From JBHJOF01 sp050330055 (GTDB lineage: Bacteria > Pseudomonadota > Alphaproteobacteria > Kiloniellales > JAKSDN01): a stretch of DNA of 25,639 bases. Position numbers and translations under genes: made by a program. Location: positions 1 through 25,639 of the forward strand of contig JBHJOF010000114.1 in the NCBI GenBank assembly GCA_050330055.1, given 5' to 3'. Below the pieces are notes generated by a model, which had not been told where the DNA came from, made no database searches, and saw only the letters and a list, made by a program, of their open reading frames with translations. Below, in pieces: positions 1-7,705 of the stretch. The stretch's first letter is position 1, and each line of letters begins with the position of its first letter.

Positions 1-9
1 TCGGGTTCG

Positions 10-24
10 TCCGACTTGATCGGA
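10..24 (-). other. Short stem-loop just downstream of the protease gene
   Basis: The inverted repeat TCCGA / TCGGA with a 5-base loop begins 7 bases beyond the stop codon of the minus-strand protease gene. The position suits a transcription end, but the stem is only 5 bp and no T-run follows on the minus strand. It is therefore a weak candidate terminator. Confidence 0.2.
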
Positions 25-31
25 AGAGTCC

Positions 32-2152
32 CTAACGCGGCTGCGGCGCCGGGGGCGGCTGATCGATGAAGCGGCGCGCCGCCTGCGCCTGGCGCGGGTC
101 GACCGTGAGCAGCCGCTGATAGGCGGCCTCGGCGAGCTCTGGGTCGCCGCCCCAGATGCCGGCCTGGATTGCGAAGCGATGCGCCTGTGGGTCGTCCGGC
201 AGGGCCTCGAGAAGCCAGCGCGCATGGGGCAGCATGTCCTGATAGCGGGCGGCGAGCTGCAGGGATACCAGAAGCGAGATCCGTGCGTTCACGGAGTTCG
301 GCACTTGCTCGACCGCCGCCTGGTGCAGAGCGATCGCGCCTTCGAAGGCACCGGCAACGGCCAACAAGCGCCCGGCCTCGAGATACTGCCCGACGTTCTC
401 AGAGGCGCGGCAGTCGTCGGCCAGTACAGCGGTGACGTCGTCGCCATAGGCCTGGCCCCGGGTCGTGCGCCTTGCCGTATCCACTGCCGTTGCGCAGCGG
501 ACCAGCGCTTCGCCGAGCTCGAACTGTACCGAAGCCGCGTCAGCCGCCTCGCGGCCCGCCAGCAGGGCAGCGATCGCAGCGGCCGGCAGGGCTTCGTAGC
601 GGCCTTCTCCGCCGCCCACCGCGATCCCGACCAGGCGGCCGCTCTCGTCGACCAGCGCGCCGCCGCTGACACCGGGCTGCATGCGCGCAGTGACATGAAT
701 GCGGCCCAGCGAAGCCCCCTCCGCCGGACCCAGGATGAGGCTGCCAGGCTCGAACACGCGGATCTCCCGGCGTGCCACATCGGCACCGACGACAAAGTAG
801 GGGCCCTGGTCGAGGGCGGTATCAGCGCCGGACTCGGGCGCCAGGATGAGGCCGTCTTCCGGCAGCCCTGCTATCTGCAACAATGCGAGATCGCCGCGGT
901 AGGCCGAAGCGATCACCTCGGCTTTGCGCGGGCCCGCCGGCGTGTACACGATTGCATCGTGCCGATTGCCGATCACATGGCGGTTGGTCACCAGAAGATC
1001 GGGGGCGACGCGCACGGCGCTCGCTGCGGGATCGAAGCTCTCGACCGGAAAGACCGCCTGACGAACCTCGCATACCGGTTTCGGATGCGGACAGTCCGGC
1101 CCTCCGGTCGGCGTCGCACGCTCGGCAGTATCGGCTTCTTCCGCCTCGCCGAAGGAAAGGGTGACTTCGCGCCTTTGGCCATTGCGCTGCAGGATGACCT
1201 CGACCGAGGCGCCCGGCGGCACAAGTGCCAGCGCGCCGATCGCATCCCGCGGATCGAGGATGCGCCGCTCGCCGATCTGGAGGATCAGATCGCCCGTCCG
1301 GATCCCGGCCGCCTCGGCAGCGCCGCCGGCCCCAAGCTCGACGACGCGGGCGCCGGCGGTCTCGGCCAGCTGTTCGCGGGATGGCCGCGCCAGCCGCCAG
1401 TCGGGGGCGACATAGTCGACCCTGCCGTCATCGCGCAGGTCATCGACGACCCGCATCAGCAAGCGAGTGGAGACGGCAAAATTGACGCCGATGTTGCTGT
1501 CCCCGCTCGAGGCGAAGATCGCCGAGACCATGCCGACCAGCCGGCCTTCGGCGTCGACAAGCGCGCCGCCGGAGCTGCCCGGATTGGCGGCGGCGTCGGT
1601 CTGCACGAAGTCCTCGATTGTATTGAAGCCCGCGCTGCTGACATCCTGGGCCGAGACGACGCCGCAGCTGACCGACAGACCGAGGCCATAGACATTGCCG
1701 ATCGCGCACACCGGATCGGCCAGGTTGGGCCGCGGGGCGAGCCGGAGCGTCGGCAGAGCCGCATCGACCCGCAGCAGGGCGATGTCGCTGGCCTGGTCGT
1801 GGCCGACGTGGCTCGCCGGCAGGATGCGGCCGTCCGCCAGGCGAACATCGATGCGCTCCGCCGGCTCGATCACATGCCACGCGGTTGCGATCAGCCCGCC
1901 CTCGGCGACGACCACGCCGCTGCCCTCGGGAGCACTGCCCGGAGGCGCGCCGCTGCCGCCTTGGGCCTTGCCGGGCCAGACCGGCAGGACGGACACAACG
2001 GAATTCAGGACTTCGGGCGAGAGCGCGCCGGCTGGCGTGCTCGCGAAGGCGGCGGCGATTGCCGCGGCGAGGGCGATGCAACGGAGCCTGCGAAGCGACT
2101 CAGGGCCTGCCACTATCCGTCCGATCTCGATCAAGGTTTTCCACCCTGGCAT
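32..2152 (-). CDS. Exported double-domain trypsin-like serine protease with PDZ and TPR regions
   Basis: This is a probable periplasmic protease of the HtrA/trypsin (S1C) type. I chose the ATG at 2152 because GAGG lies 8 bases upstream; an ATG at 2221 would add 23 residues. Counting from the 2221 start, a hydrophobic signal segment spans about 45-66 and ends near an AGA site. The first protease domain (about 95-260) has His116 (TAWHV), Asp146 (SDIAL) and Ser217 (GSSGG). A PDZ-like domain follows at about 283-358. A second, more divergent protease domain (about 395-555) keeps His415 (NRHV), Asp444 (GDLAL) and Ser519 (GVSGG), so both triads look intact. The C-terminal part (about 605-715) looks like two or three TPR-like helical repeats, and the end is proline-rich. 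Two complete protease domains around one PDZ is not the standard DegP order. The target is unknown. Confidence 0.88.
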   Translation of the reverse strand: MPGWKTLIEIGRIVAGPESLRRLRCIALAAAIAAAFASTPAGALSPEVLNSVVSVLPVWPGKAQGGSGAPPGSAPEGSGVVVAEGGLIATAWHVIEPAERIDVRLADGRILPASHVGHDQASDIALLRVDAALPTLRLAPRPNLADPVCAIGNVYGLGLSVSCGVVSAQDVSSAGFNTIEDFVQTDAAANPGSSGGALVDAEGRLVGMVSAIFASSGDSNIGVNFAVSTRLLMRVVDDLRDDGRVDYVAPDWRLARPSREQLAETAGARVVELGAGGAAEAAGIRTGDLILQIGERRILDPRDAIGALALVPPGASVEVILQRNGQRREVTLSFGEAEEADTAERATPTGGPDCPHPKPVCEVRQAVFPVESFDPAASAVRVAPDLLVTNRHVIGNRHDAIVYTPAGPRKAEVIASAYRGDLALLQIAGLPEDGLILAPESGADTALDQGPYFVVGADVARREIRVFEPGSLILGPAEGASLGRIHVTARMQPGVSGGALVDESGRLVGIAVGGGEGRYEALPAAAIAALLAGREAADAASVQFELGEALVRCATAVDTARRTTRGQAYGDDVTAVLADDCRASENVGQYLEAGRLLAVAGAFEGAIALHQAAVEQVPNSVNARISLLVSLQLAARYQDMLPHARWLLEALPDDPQAHRFAIQAGIWGGDPELAEAAYQRLLTVDPRQAQAARRFIDQPPPAPQPR

Positions 2153-2451
2153 TCGAACAGCCTCGGGTCGTTTCCGGCACGCCACAGATGCCAACTCAGA
2201 CGGCCACAGTCGACGCCTCATCGCGATCGCGACCTTGCGCGCCAGGCGACTGTCATCTTAGCCCTTCGCGGTCGGGAGACCAGAGGGCTGGCGGCGGCAA
2301 AGTAGGATCAAGGAGCGACAACAGATGCGCTGTCACCGGTAGGTGGGGCCACATGGGGGACAGCGGATTGCCTTGGTCACCGTGCAGGTGATGATGACCT
2401 TGCGGGGATTTCTCTTCGCCGTCGCCCCGTCGAGTCTCCCTCGCCTGTCAC
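2153..2451. other. Intergenic gap upstream of the protease gene
   Basis: About 300 bases separate the dehydrogenase stop from the protease start on the minus strand, so the protease promoter should lie here. The only visible structures are a small stem-loop (TCACC / GGTGA, 2377-2391) and a TAAGAT hexamer on the minus strand (2255-2260) without a convincing -35 partner. I see no gene. Confidence 0.4.
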
Positions 2452-3405
2452 TCAGTCGCCGATGTCTTGGCTGGCCTGCCGCTTGTGGCGCAGCAGCGCC
2501 ATGAGCCGCCGGTCGCGCCAGCGCTGCCGCTCGGTCAGGCGGTCGCGGCCGAGCTGCCGGCTGCGCTCCTCTTCGATGCAATCGACCAAGGCGCCGCCCC
2601 AGTCGACCCGGCGCAGCTGGCTGGGCCAGAGATTCGCGTAGAGCCCCTCATAGCGCGTCACGTAGTCGCGCACCCCCTGCGGCGCGTTCAGGTCGATGGT
2701 CTCGAACGGCCCCATGAACGACCAGCGCAGTCCAAGCCCGTCACGGAGGCCGATGTCGACGTCCTCGGGGCTGGCGTAGCCGTCGGCCACCAGGCGGAAG
2801 GCCTCCTGCAGCAGCGCGCCCTGCATGCGGTTCATGACGAAGCCGTCTATCTCCTTCTTCATGACGATCGGCGACTGGCCGCTGGCCCGCATGAAGTCCG
2901 CCGTGGCTGCCACCACCGCCGGGTCGGTCCAGGGCGCCGGCACCACCTCTACTGCCGGTACCAGGTAGGGCGGATTGATCGGATGCACCACCAGGCAGCG
3001 CGCCCGGCCGCTCAGCCCCTCGGTGAAGCGCGATGGCAGGATTGCCGAGGTCGAGCTGGCCACCACGGTTCCGGACGCCGCCAGCGAATCGAGCTGGGCG
3101 AAAATCGCCTGCTTGAGCGCGAGCTGCTCGGGCGTGCATTCCTGGACATGAGCGGCGCCGTCGAGCGCCTCGCCGAGGTTGGCGACGCTGGCGATGCGGC
3201 CCCTCACGGTAGCCGCCGCAGCGCCCTGCAACAGGTCGCTCCGCTCCAGGTCCTCCAGGAGTACCGCGATCGACTCCAAAGCATGGTCGCTGGCACCCGA
3301 ATCCGCGTCGCATAGACGCACCGCATGGCCCGCGCGCGCGAAGGTGATGGCCCAGGCGCGGCCGATCAGGCCGGCACCGACGACGGCAACGCAGGTTTCG
3401 CTCAT
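2452..3405 (-). CDS. 3-hydroxyacyl-CoA dehydrogenase family enzyme, lambda-crystallin / L-gulonate 3-dehydrogenase-like
   Basis: This 317-residue NAD-dependent dehydrogenase resembles lambda-crystallin (CRYL1, L-gulonate 3-dehydrogenase) along its whole length, and that family is about 320 residues. The Rossmann motif GAGLIGRAWA is at 10-19. The phrases VQECTPE (87-93) and HPINPPYLVPAVEVVP (141-156, with the family's catalytic His141) are near-diagnostic, as are KEIDGFVMNR (184-193) and GLGLRWSFMGPFET further on. The likely reaction is oxidation of a hydroxy acid such as L-gulonate to its 3-keto form with NAD+, in the cytoplasm. The ATG has GAGGA 7 bases upstream, and this site overlaps the stop codon of the SDR gene 10 bases away, so the two genes are translationally linked. 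Carnitine dehydrogenase and short-chain hydroxyacyl-CoA dehydrogenase belong to the same superfamily and remain possible substrates. Confidence 0.85.
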   Translation of the reverse strand: MSETCVAVVGAGLIGRAWAITFARAGHAVRLCDADSGASDHALESIAVLLEDLERSDLLQGAAAATVRGRIASVANLGEALDGAAHVQECTPEQLALKQAIFAQLDSLAASGTVVASSTSAILPSRFTEGLSGRARCLVVHPINPPYLVPAVEVVPAPWTDPAVVAATADFMRASGQSPIVMKKEIDGFVMNRMQGALLQEAFRLVADGYASPEDVDIGLRDGLGLRWSFMGPFETIDLNAPQGVRDYVTRYEGLYANLWPSQLRRVDWGGALVDCIEEERSRQLGRDRLTERQRWRDRRLMALLRHKRQASQDIGD

Positions 3406-3415
3406 CGGATGGTCC

Positions 3416-4225
3416 TCACAGGGTGTCCACGTTGCCGCAGACGCTGAGCGCCTGGCCGGAGAGGTTGCGCCCTTCCTCGGAGCAGAGGAACAGCGCCATG
3501 TTGGCGACGTCGCCCGCCGTCACCATGCGGCGCAGCGAAACCTTGTCCAGGTACTGCTGCTCCATGGCCTCGTAGGACAGGCCGAGGGCTTCGGCGCGCG
3601 CTGCGATCACGCGTTCGATGCGCGGTCCCTCGACGACGCCGGGCAGGATCGCGTTGACCCGGATGCCGGCGGGCCCGAGCTCCTTGGCCAGCGACTGGGT
3701 CAGGCCGACGATCGCCCACTTGGTCGCCGCATAGGGCGTGCGGAAGGCGTAGCCGAGGCGGCCGGCGACCGAAGAAATGTTGATGATGGCACCGTCACCC
3801 GCCTCTTTGAGCAGCGGCACGGCCAGCCGGGCGCAGTAGAACTGGCCGTTCAGGTTGACCTCGATCGTGCGGCGCCACTCGGCGGGCGCGATCTCGTCGA
3901 CGCCGCCGGTCGGCCCGGCGATGCCGGCGTTGTTGACCAGTACGTCGAGGCCGCCGAGGCTCGCGCGGGCCTCCGCGAAGAGGCGCTCGACCTGGGAGTC
4001 GTCGGCCACGTCGCAGAGCGTGGCGCCCCAGGCGGGCTGATCGCGCTGGCAGGCCGCCAGCACCGCTTCGGCGATGTCGCAAACGTGAATCCGCGCGCCC
4101 GCACCGGCCAGGCGTTCGGCGATCGCCCGGCCGATGCCGCCGGCGCCGGCCGTCACCAGCACGCGCAAGCCCGGCTTGACCGTGAAGCCGGCCCGCTGGG
4201 TCATGAGTCCCGCCTCTTCGTTCAT
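3416..4225 (-). CDS. Short-chain dehydrogenase/reductase (SDR)
   Basis: This is a classical SDR of 269 residues. The nucleotide-binding glycine motif TAGAGGIG is at 25-32, NNAG at 98-101, the catalytic Ser is in ISSVAG (Ser152), and YAATK supplies Tyr165 and Lys169. Asp50 at the end of the second strand suggests NAD(H) preference. The start ATG overlaps the stop of the ABC permease remnant (ATGA), with GGGAGAA a few bases upstream. A second ATG 21 bases inside also has a GAGG site. With the gulonate-dehydrogenase-like gene downstream and the permease remnant upstream, it most likely oxidises or reduces a sugar, sugar acid or polyol taken up by that transporter. The exact substrate cannot be read from the sequence. 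Confidence 0.87.
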   Translation of the reverse strand: MNEEAGLMTQRAGFTVKPGLRVLVTAGAGGIGRAIAERLAGAGARIHVCDIAEAVLAACQRDQPAWGATLCDVADDSQVERLFAEARASLGGLDVLVNNAGIAGPTGGVDEIAPAEWRRTIEVNLNGQFYCARLAVPLLKEAGDGAIINISSVAGRLGYAFRTPYAATKWAIVGLTQSLAKELGPAGIRVNAILPGVVEGPRIERVIAARAEALGLSYEAMEQQYLDKVSLRRMVTAGDVANMALFLCSEEGRNLSGQALSVCGNVDTL

Positions 4226-4427
4226 TCGCTTCTCCCTTCGCGCAGGGGAACGACCGTACCGAGCACGATCAGACCGTGATGATGTCGCGCACGGCGAAGG
4301 GCAGTATAGTGCTGGCCAGGAGCCTGCCGAGCGCGGTCAAGAGCAAGCAGCCGCCGAGGATGCCCAGATGGTGGCCGCGGCCGCCGGTGATCAGCGAGCC
4401 GCCGACCACGACCACGGCGATCCGCTG
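4222..4427 (-). pseudogene. C-terminal remnant of a ribose-type ABC transporter permease, frameshifted
   Basis: On the minus strand, translation from 4421 gives IAVVVVGGSLITGGRG and then HHLGILGG, the conserved C-terminal region of RbsC/YtfT-type sugar permeases. It continues through LPFAVRDII and then hits a TGA at 4271-4269. Shifting frame by one base restores the usual family ending, GLIVLGTVVPLREGR, which stops at 4222 and overlaps the SDR start as ATGA. The break fits loss of one T of the expected TAC (Tyr) codon near 4277-4278. Only about 68 of the roughly 320 residues remain. Upstream, an in-frame stop (4430-4428) and then the 3' end of an unrelated gene (4482) replace the missing part. 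This looks like a dead stub of a former permease-SDR-dehydrogenase operon. Confidence 0.82.
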
Positions 4428-4481
4428 TCAACCGTCTGACCTCCGGCCGGGCTTGCTGGCACGCTCGGCGTCGCGTCGCCG

Positions 4482-6674
4482 CTACTGCGTCTTGGCCGGA
4501 GGAAGCGCCAGGCATGCCCCGGCGATGAACCACAGAATCCGCTGATACATGAAATCGTGCACCATGGCCATGCCGGTGAAGCAAAGGGCCAAGAGAAACA
4601 GCGTGGTGGCGGCCTCGTCCGCAGGGTCCTTCAGCCGGCGCCAAAACGCGGCAATGACGGAGAGCCCTCCGGCGACGAACAGCCCGAGCCCCGCAAGCCC
4701 TGTCTCGGCAGCGATCCACAGGAAGGAGTTGTGGATCGTCAGGGCCTTGCCGCTGCCGCCGCTTTCCTCGAAATAGGCCCCCAGGCCGGCGCCGAACAAT
4801 GGATTGGCGGTCCACAGCGCCCAACCGCCGCGCAAGGTGATCATGCGCGCGTCGTCGGAGTACTCGGTCGAGACCGGGGACCGGAAAAGGCTCAAGCCGC
4901 GGAAGTCGCGACTGCTGATTCCCTCCCCGCTCGTCAAGCCCAGCCAAACCTGCGGGACGTACTCGATAAGGGCGAGCAGGCCCAGAAACAGTCCGACGAA
5001 GGCTGCTCCGGCCAGCACCATGTCGATGAGCGGGCCGAGCAGGCGCCGATCGATGGCAGCTGCCGCGACGATCAAGATCACCGCGCCGCCCCAGCCCGCG
5101 CGCGACAGAGTGAAGAGCAGGGCGGCCAACAACACGCCGCCGCACAGCGCCCATATACGCGGCGCCCCCTTGCGCAGCAGCGCAATCACGACGGCCACAC
5201 CCGCCAGCAGCAGGAAGGCATAGGCGTTGGCGTTCTGGGAAAAGGCTTCGAAGCGATTCCATCGGCTCCATCGCGCGATCCCGAGACCGCTGTGTGCGGC
5301 CAGTTCAACCAGAAACTCGAGGCCGGCCACGGTGCAAAGCGCAACGACGAAGCCCTTGAGCAGGATCTCGCGGCCGGCGGTGCCGAGGCGTACAACGAAG
5401 AGCGCGCCCGTGGCCATGAAGGCCAGCAGGACGAACCAGCCGATGAAGCGGTTCCTGATGCCCCAGCTGGAGTAGCCGAACGATAGCAGGCCGTGCAGCG
5501 CGGCGAAGGCCATGACGCCGGTCAGCACCAGGAGTATCAGGTTGAAGCGGCGGACCTGCCAAAGCGGCAGCCGGCGCTGCTCGAACCAATAGGCGACGAA
5601 CAGCATGCCGCCGAGGATCGCCAGGGGATCGGCTAGGTTGAGATTGATCACGCTGTCCTGCAGGCTCAGGTGCAGCCCGAAGATGACCGCGAAGGAGGCC
5701 AGCACCGGGGTGAGCAAGCCCAGCCACAGGGCATAGTCTGGCCGTGCCGCGCGCTCCTCAGGCTCTGGCCTGGCCTCCACGCCCGGCCGCTTGGCCATCG
5801 ACAGGGCGGCGACGCCAAGCTGCACGGCGAGCGAGCCGACGCCGATCGCCGCGCCGATGGCAACTCCCTCGACCACGCTCAACCCGACCAGCGACAGGGC
5901 GAAGCCGGCCGAGATCTCGCGCACTCCCCAGCCGCCGAAGCTGATCGGCAGACTGGCGGCGAACATCACGACGAGGCAGGCGGCGATCAGCTCGGCGTTC
6001 AGCGCCGCGCCCAGGCCGACCGCCAGGGCGGCATAGGCTGCCAGCATGGCCAGGTGCACCAGCACCGACAGCCCGCCGACGATCAGCAGGTCCTCCCCGA
6101 CCTGGCGGGAGAACAGGCCTTTGGCGGCCCGCGGCACGAAGCTCTGGTAGACGGTGCCGAGCGGCACCGCGGCGGCGATCAGCAGGCAGGCCAGCACGCG
6201 AAAGAAGTAGCTCGGATCGATCTCGTTGCCCGCTGTCAGCCGGCCGAAGAGAAAGAGTGCGGCGAAAATAGCGGCCGTGCCCAGCACCAGGGCGGCGATG
6301 ATCCGCTCGATCAGCGACAGGCTGATCGTGGCGCTGGCCGAGAGGCCGCTCTTGTGCAGCACCGCGGCTCGACCGGCCGCCTGCCCCATGAAGGCGAACA
6401 CGAACTGCGAAGCCAGCGCCGCTGCCGCGTTGGCCTGCAGGGCCTTCAGCAGGCCGATTCGCGTGCCGTGACGACTCGCTAGGGATTCGAACCTGACCCC
6501 CGCCATGAGTACATTGACCAGGAGCGCGAGGGCGAAGGCGGCAACGCTGATCAGCGAGAAGGCCGGGAAGTGGACCCGGTCGGAGGAAGTCAGCACGAAG
6601 ACTGCCGCGGCGAGGATGAAGAGAAGGGATGCGACAATCCTGGCCGGGCGGCGCAGGTCGCGGATCAGTCCCAT
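4482..6674 (-). CDS. Membrane fusion protein: YbhN/AglD-type flippase-like domain plus O-antigen ligase/polymerase-type domain
   Basis: The chosen start (ATG 6674) gives 730 residues. An upstream in-frame ATG at 6752 is rejected because a good promoter lies on top of it. The N-terminal half (about 1-295) has about eight hydrophobic segments and the motif PISFGGWGVRE near 243-253, typical of the LPG-synthase TM / YbhN / AglD family. A polar linker rich in Pro, Glu and Arg (about 294-314) leads to a second half with many membrane helices. That half carries TLSRAGW (about 522-528), the periplasmic stretch ending in NPLFGAGLG (about 624-632), and HNSFL (about 648-652), all hallmarks of the Wzy_C/WaaL O-antigen ligase-polymerase family. 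The second domain probably joins polymerised glycan to a lipid or protein acceptor at the periplasmic face. The role of the first domain is unclear: it may move or bind lipid-linked glycan. The gene is transcribed away from the glycan cluster. Confidence 0.85.
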   Translation of the reverse strand: MGLIRDLRRPARIVASLLFILAAAVFVLTSSDRVHFPAFSLISVAAFALALLVNVLMAGVRFESLASRHGTRIGLLKALQANAAAALASQFVFAFMGQAAGRAAVLHKSGLSASATISLSLIERIIAALVLGTAAIFAALFLFGRLTAGNEIDPSYFFRVLACLLIAAAVPLGTVYQSFVPRAAKGLFSRQVGEDLLIVGGLSVLVHLAMLAAYAALAVGLGAALNAELIAACLVVMFAASLPISFGGWGVREISAGFALSLVGLSVVEGVAIGAAIGVGSLAVQLGVAALSMAKRPGVEARPEPEERAARPDYALWLGLLTPVLASFAVIFGLHLSLQDSVINLNLADPLAILGGMLFVAYWFEQRRLPLWQVRRFNLILLVLTGVMAFAALHGLLSFGYSSWGIRNRFIGWFVLLAFMATGALFVVRLGTAGREILLKGFVVALCTVAGLEFLVELAAHSGLGIARWSRWNRFEAFSQNANAYAFLLLAGVAVVIALLRKGAPRIWALCGGVLLAALLFTLSRAGWGGAVILIVAAAAIDRRLLGPLIDMVLAGAAFVGLFLGLLALIEYVPQVWLGLTSGEGISSRDFRGLSLFRSPVSTEYSDDARMITLRGGWALWTANPLFGAGLGAYFEESGGSGKALTIHNSFLWIAAETGLAGLGLFVAGGLSVIAAFWRRLKDPADEAATTLFLLALCFTGMAMVHDFMYQRILWFIAGACLALPPAKTQ

Positions 6675-6722
6675 GGACTTCGTTGCATCTGCTAGTTGAT
6701 AAAACACAAAACCACTAGCCAA

Positions 6723-6752
6723 TTTATAGGCCGATTGTGCCGCCGCCGGCAA
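6723..6752 (-). promoter_or_regulatory. Candidate sigma-70 promoter for the flippase/ligase fusion gene
   Basis: On the minus strand, TTGCCG (6752-6747) and TATAAA (6728-6723) are separated by 18 bases. They match the -35 and -10 consensus at 4/6 and 5/6 positions. Transcription would begin near 6715, about 40 bases before the ATG at 6674. The region is clearly more AT-rich than the flanking genes, which supports a promoter and argues against the longer reading frame. Confidence 0.55.
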
Positions 6753-7060
6753 GCTGTCAGTAGTGGGATTTGTCTACTCAGTCAAACTGGAATCATTTGC
6801 CAAACGGCCGACAATGCAGAGGCCGCAGAAGTACGTGGAATAATGGGCTGGTCGATTGTCACGCAGTCTAACAATGACAGGTGCGTAACACTGACGTTGA
6901 CTGCAGCCGTATGGCCGCCATCGCGGCGCTCGCCATTCCCAACAAAACGGTGTAGCGTCCAGCAGCAGGGGGCGAGCCGCGCAGCGCGGTGCGGTGCGGT
7001 GCATGACAGGGGGCGAGAGAGGAAGTTCCCGACAAGCCAATGGTAATCGGGTTCAGCTCT
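6753..7060. other. Divergent intergenic region between the fusion gene and the lipoprotein gene
   Basis: About 300 bases with no convincing gene. TTGACT on the minus strand (near 6786) and TTGTCA (6856-6861) and TTGACT (6897-6902) on the plus strand look like -35 boxes, but none has a good -10 at the right spacing. A short run of GCGGT/GGTGC units lies at about 6984-7003. AGAGGAAG at 7017-7024 is a possible but distant ribosome site for a start at 7040. The promoter of the lipoprotein gene must be here but I cannot place it. Confidence 0.45.
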
Positions 7061-7588
7061 ATGATTCGCCCGCTGATTGTCGCGACTTTCTGTGCCGCCG
7101 TTCTGGCCGCATGCCAGGTCCGCGAACCCGCGAAATCCGTCTTGCCGCAGCAAGACCTGTCGGGGATGTACGAGGACGAGCTGGTCGATCAGCCGGCTGC
7201 GCTGCCCGCGGCGAGCCAGGCGGCGTCCCGCGAGGTGCCGCTGCCCAGGCCGAGGCCGGAGCAGCTCGCCCTTGCCGCGCAAAGCCAGGATGGTGACGTC
7301 CCGCCGAACGGCAGCGCCACGTTGCCCATCAATCGGCTGGTCGGGCTCGACTTCGAGGGCACCAGGGCCTTGCTCGGTCAGCCCGAGCTCGACGAGGTGC
7401 AGCCGCCGGCGCTGGTCTGGATCTACAGCGGGACCGGGTGTGTGCTGCGGGTCTTTTTCTATCGCGAGGTGGAGGCCACCACCTATCGGGCCCTGACCTA
7501 CGAGGTGAGGGGCGGTGAGGACACGGCGGCGTTCCGTGACCGCTGCTTCACCGGGCTGGTGCGGAACAAGGCGAAGCCCACGGGGTGA
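7061..7588 (+). CDS. Small putative lipoprotein of unknown function
   Basis: The 175-residue product begins with MIRPLIVATFCAAVLAAC, a short lipoprotein signal with a lipobox (VLAAC) and lipidation Cys18. A start at 7040 would add seven residues and leave the lipobox unchanged. A Pro/Ala/Gln-rich linker (about 20-90) should span some distance from the membrane. A compact C-terminal domain (about 93-168) then begins NRLVGLDFEGTRALLGQP and contains two cysteines that could pair (TGCVLRVFFY and DRCF). The phrase LLGQP followed by WIYSGTGC resembles the fold logic of SmpA/BamE/OmlA-type lipoproteins, where a helix-turn 'LLGxP' precedes a strand, but I cannot assign it to that family. It stands alone between the fusion gene and the regulatory pair. 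Confidence 0.78.
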   Translation: MIRPLIVATFCAAVLAACQVREPAKSVLPQQDLSGMYEDELVDQPAALPAASQAASREVPLPRPRPEQLALAAQSQDGDVPPNGSATLPINRLVGLDFEGTRALLGQPELDEVQPPALVWIYSGTGCVLRVFFYREVEATTYRALTYEVRGGEDTAAFRDRCFTGLVRNKAKPTG

Positions 7589-7630
7589 GGCCGGCGGCCC
7601 GGCGACTCCCCCGAGGCTGACCCCCCATAG

Positions 7631-7658
7631 CCTGGGCAGCGCCCAGGAGGTCCTGGGC
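7631..7658 (+). other. Mutually exclusive hairpins (CCTGGGC / GCCCAGG / CCTGGGC)
   Basis: GCCCAGG (7641-7647) can pair perfectly with CCTGGGC upstream (7631-7637, 3-base loop) or with a second CCTGGGC downstream (7652-7658, 4-base loop). Each option has 7 bp. It lies 43 bases after the lipoprotein stop. No T-run follows either hairpin, so it is not a standard intrinsic terminator, though it may still mark the end of that transcript. Confidence 0.4.
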
Positions 7659-7705
7659 AATCAGAGAAATGTCGTAATATCAAATATATAGATGACAGCC
7701 CTATT

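Noticed and set aside
179..2305. A 708-codon plus-strand open frame opposite the protease gene
   Set aside because: It lies antisense to a protein with intact protease motifs, its translation shows no domain, and long antisense frames are expected in GC-rich DNA.
4222..5271. A 349-codon minus-strand frame ending at the SDR start
   Set aside because: Only its last 17 codons carry permease-like sequence; the rest is an out-of-frame shadow of the fusion gene at 4482-6674.
6984..7003. Short GCGGT/GGTGC repeat run
   Set aside because: Only about three imperfect units; simple low-complexity sequence and not a CRISPR or operator array.
7631..7647. Treating the CCTGGGC/GCCCAGG hairpin as an intrinsic terminator
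   Set aside because: No T-run follows, so it lacks the second required element.
6782..7660. A 292-codon minus-strand open frame opposite the lipoprotein gene
   Set aside because: The translation is rich in Arg, Gly and Pro without motifs, while the plus strand has a clear lipobox protein; the frame also crosses the divergent intergenic region.
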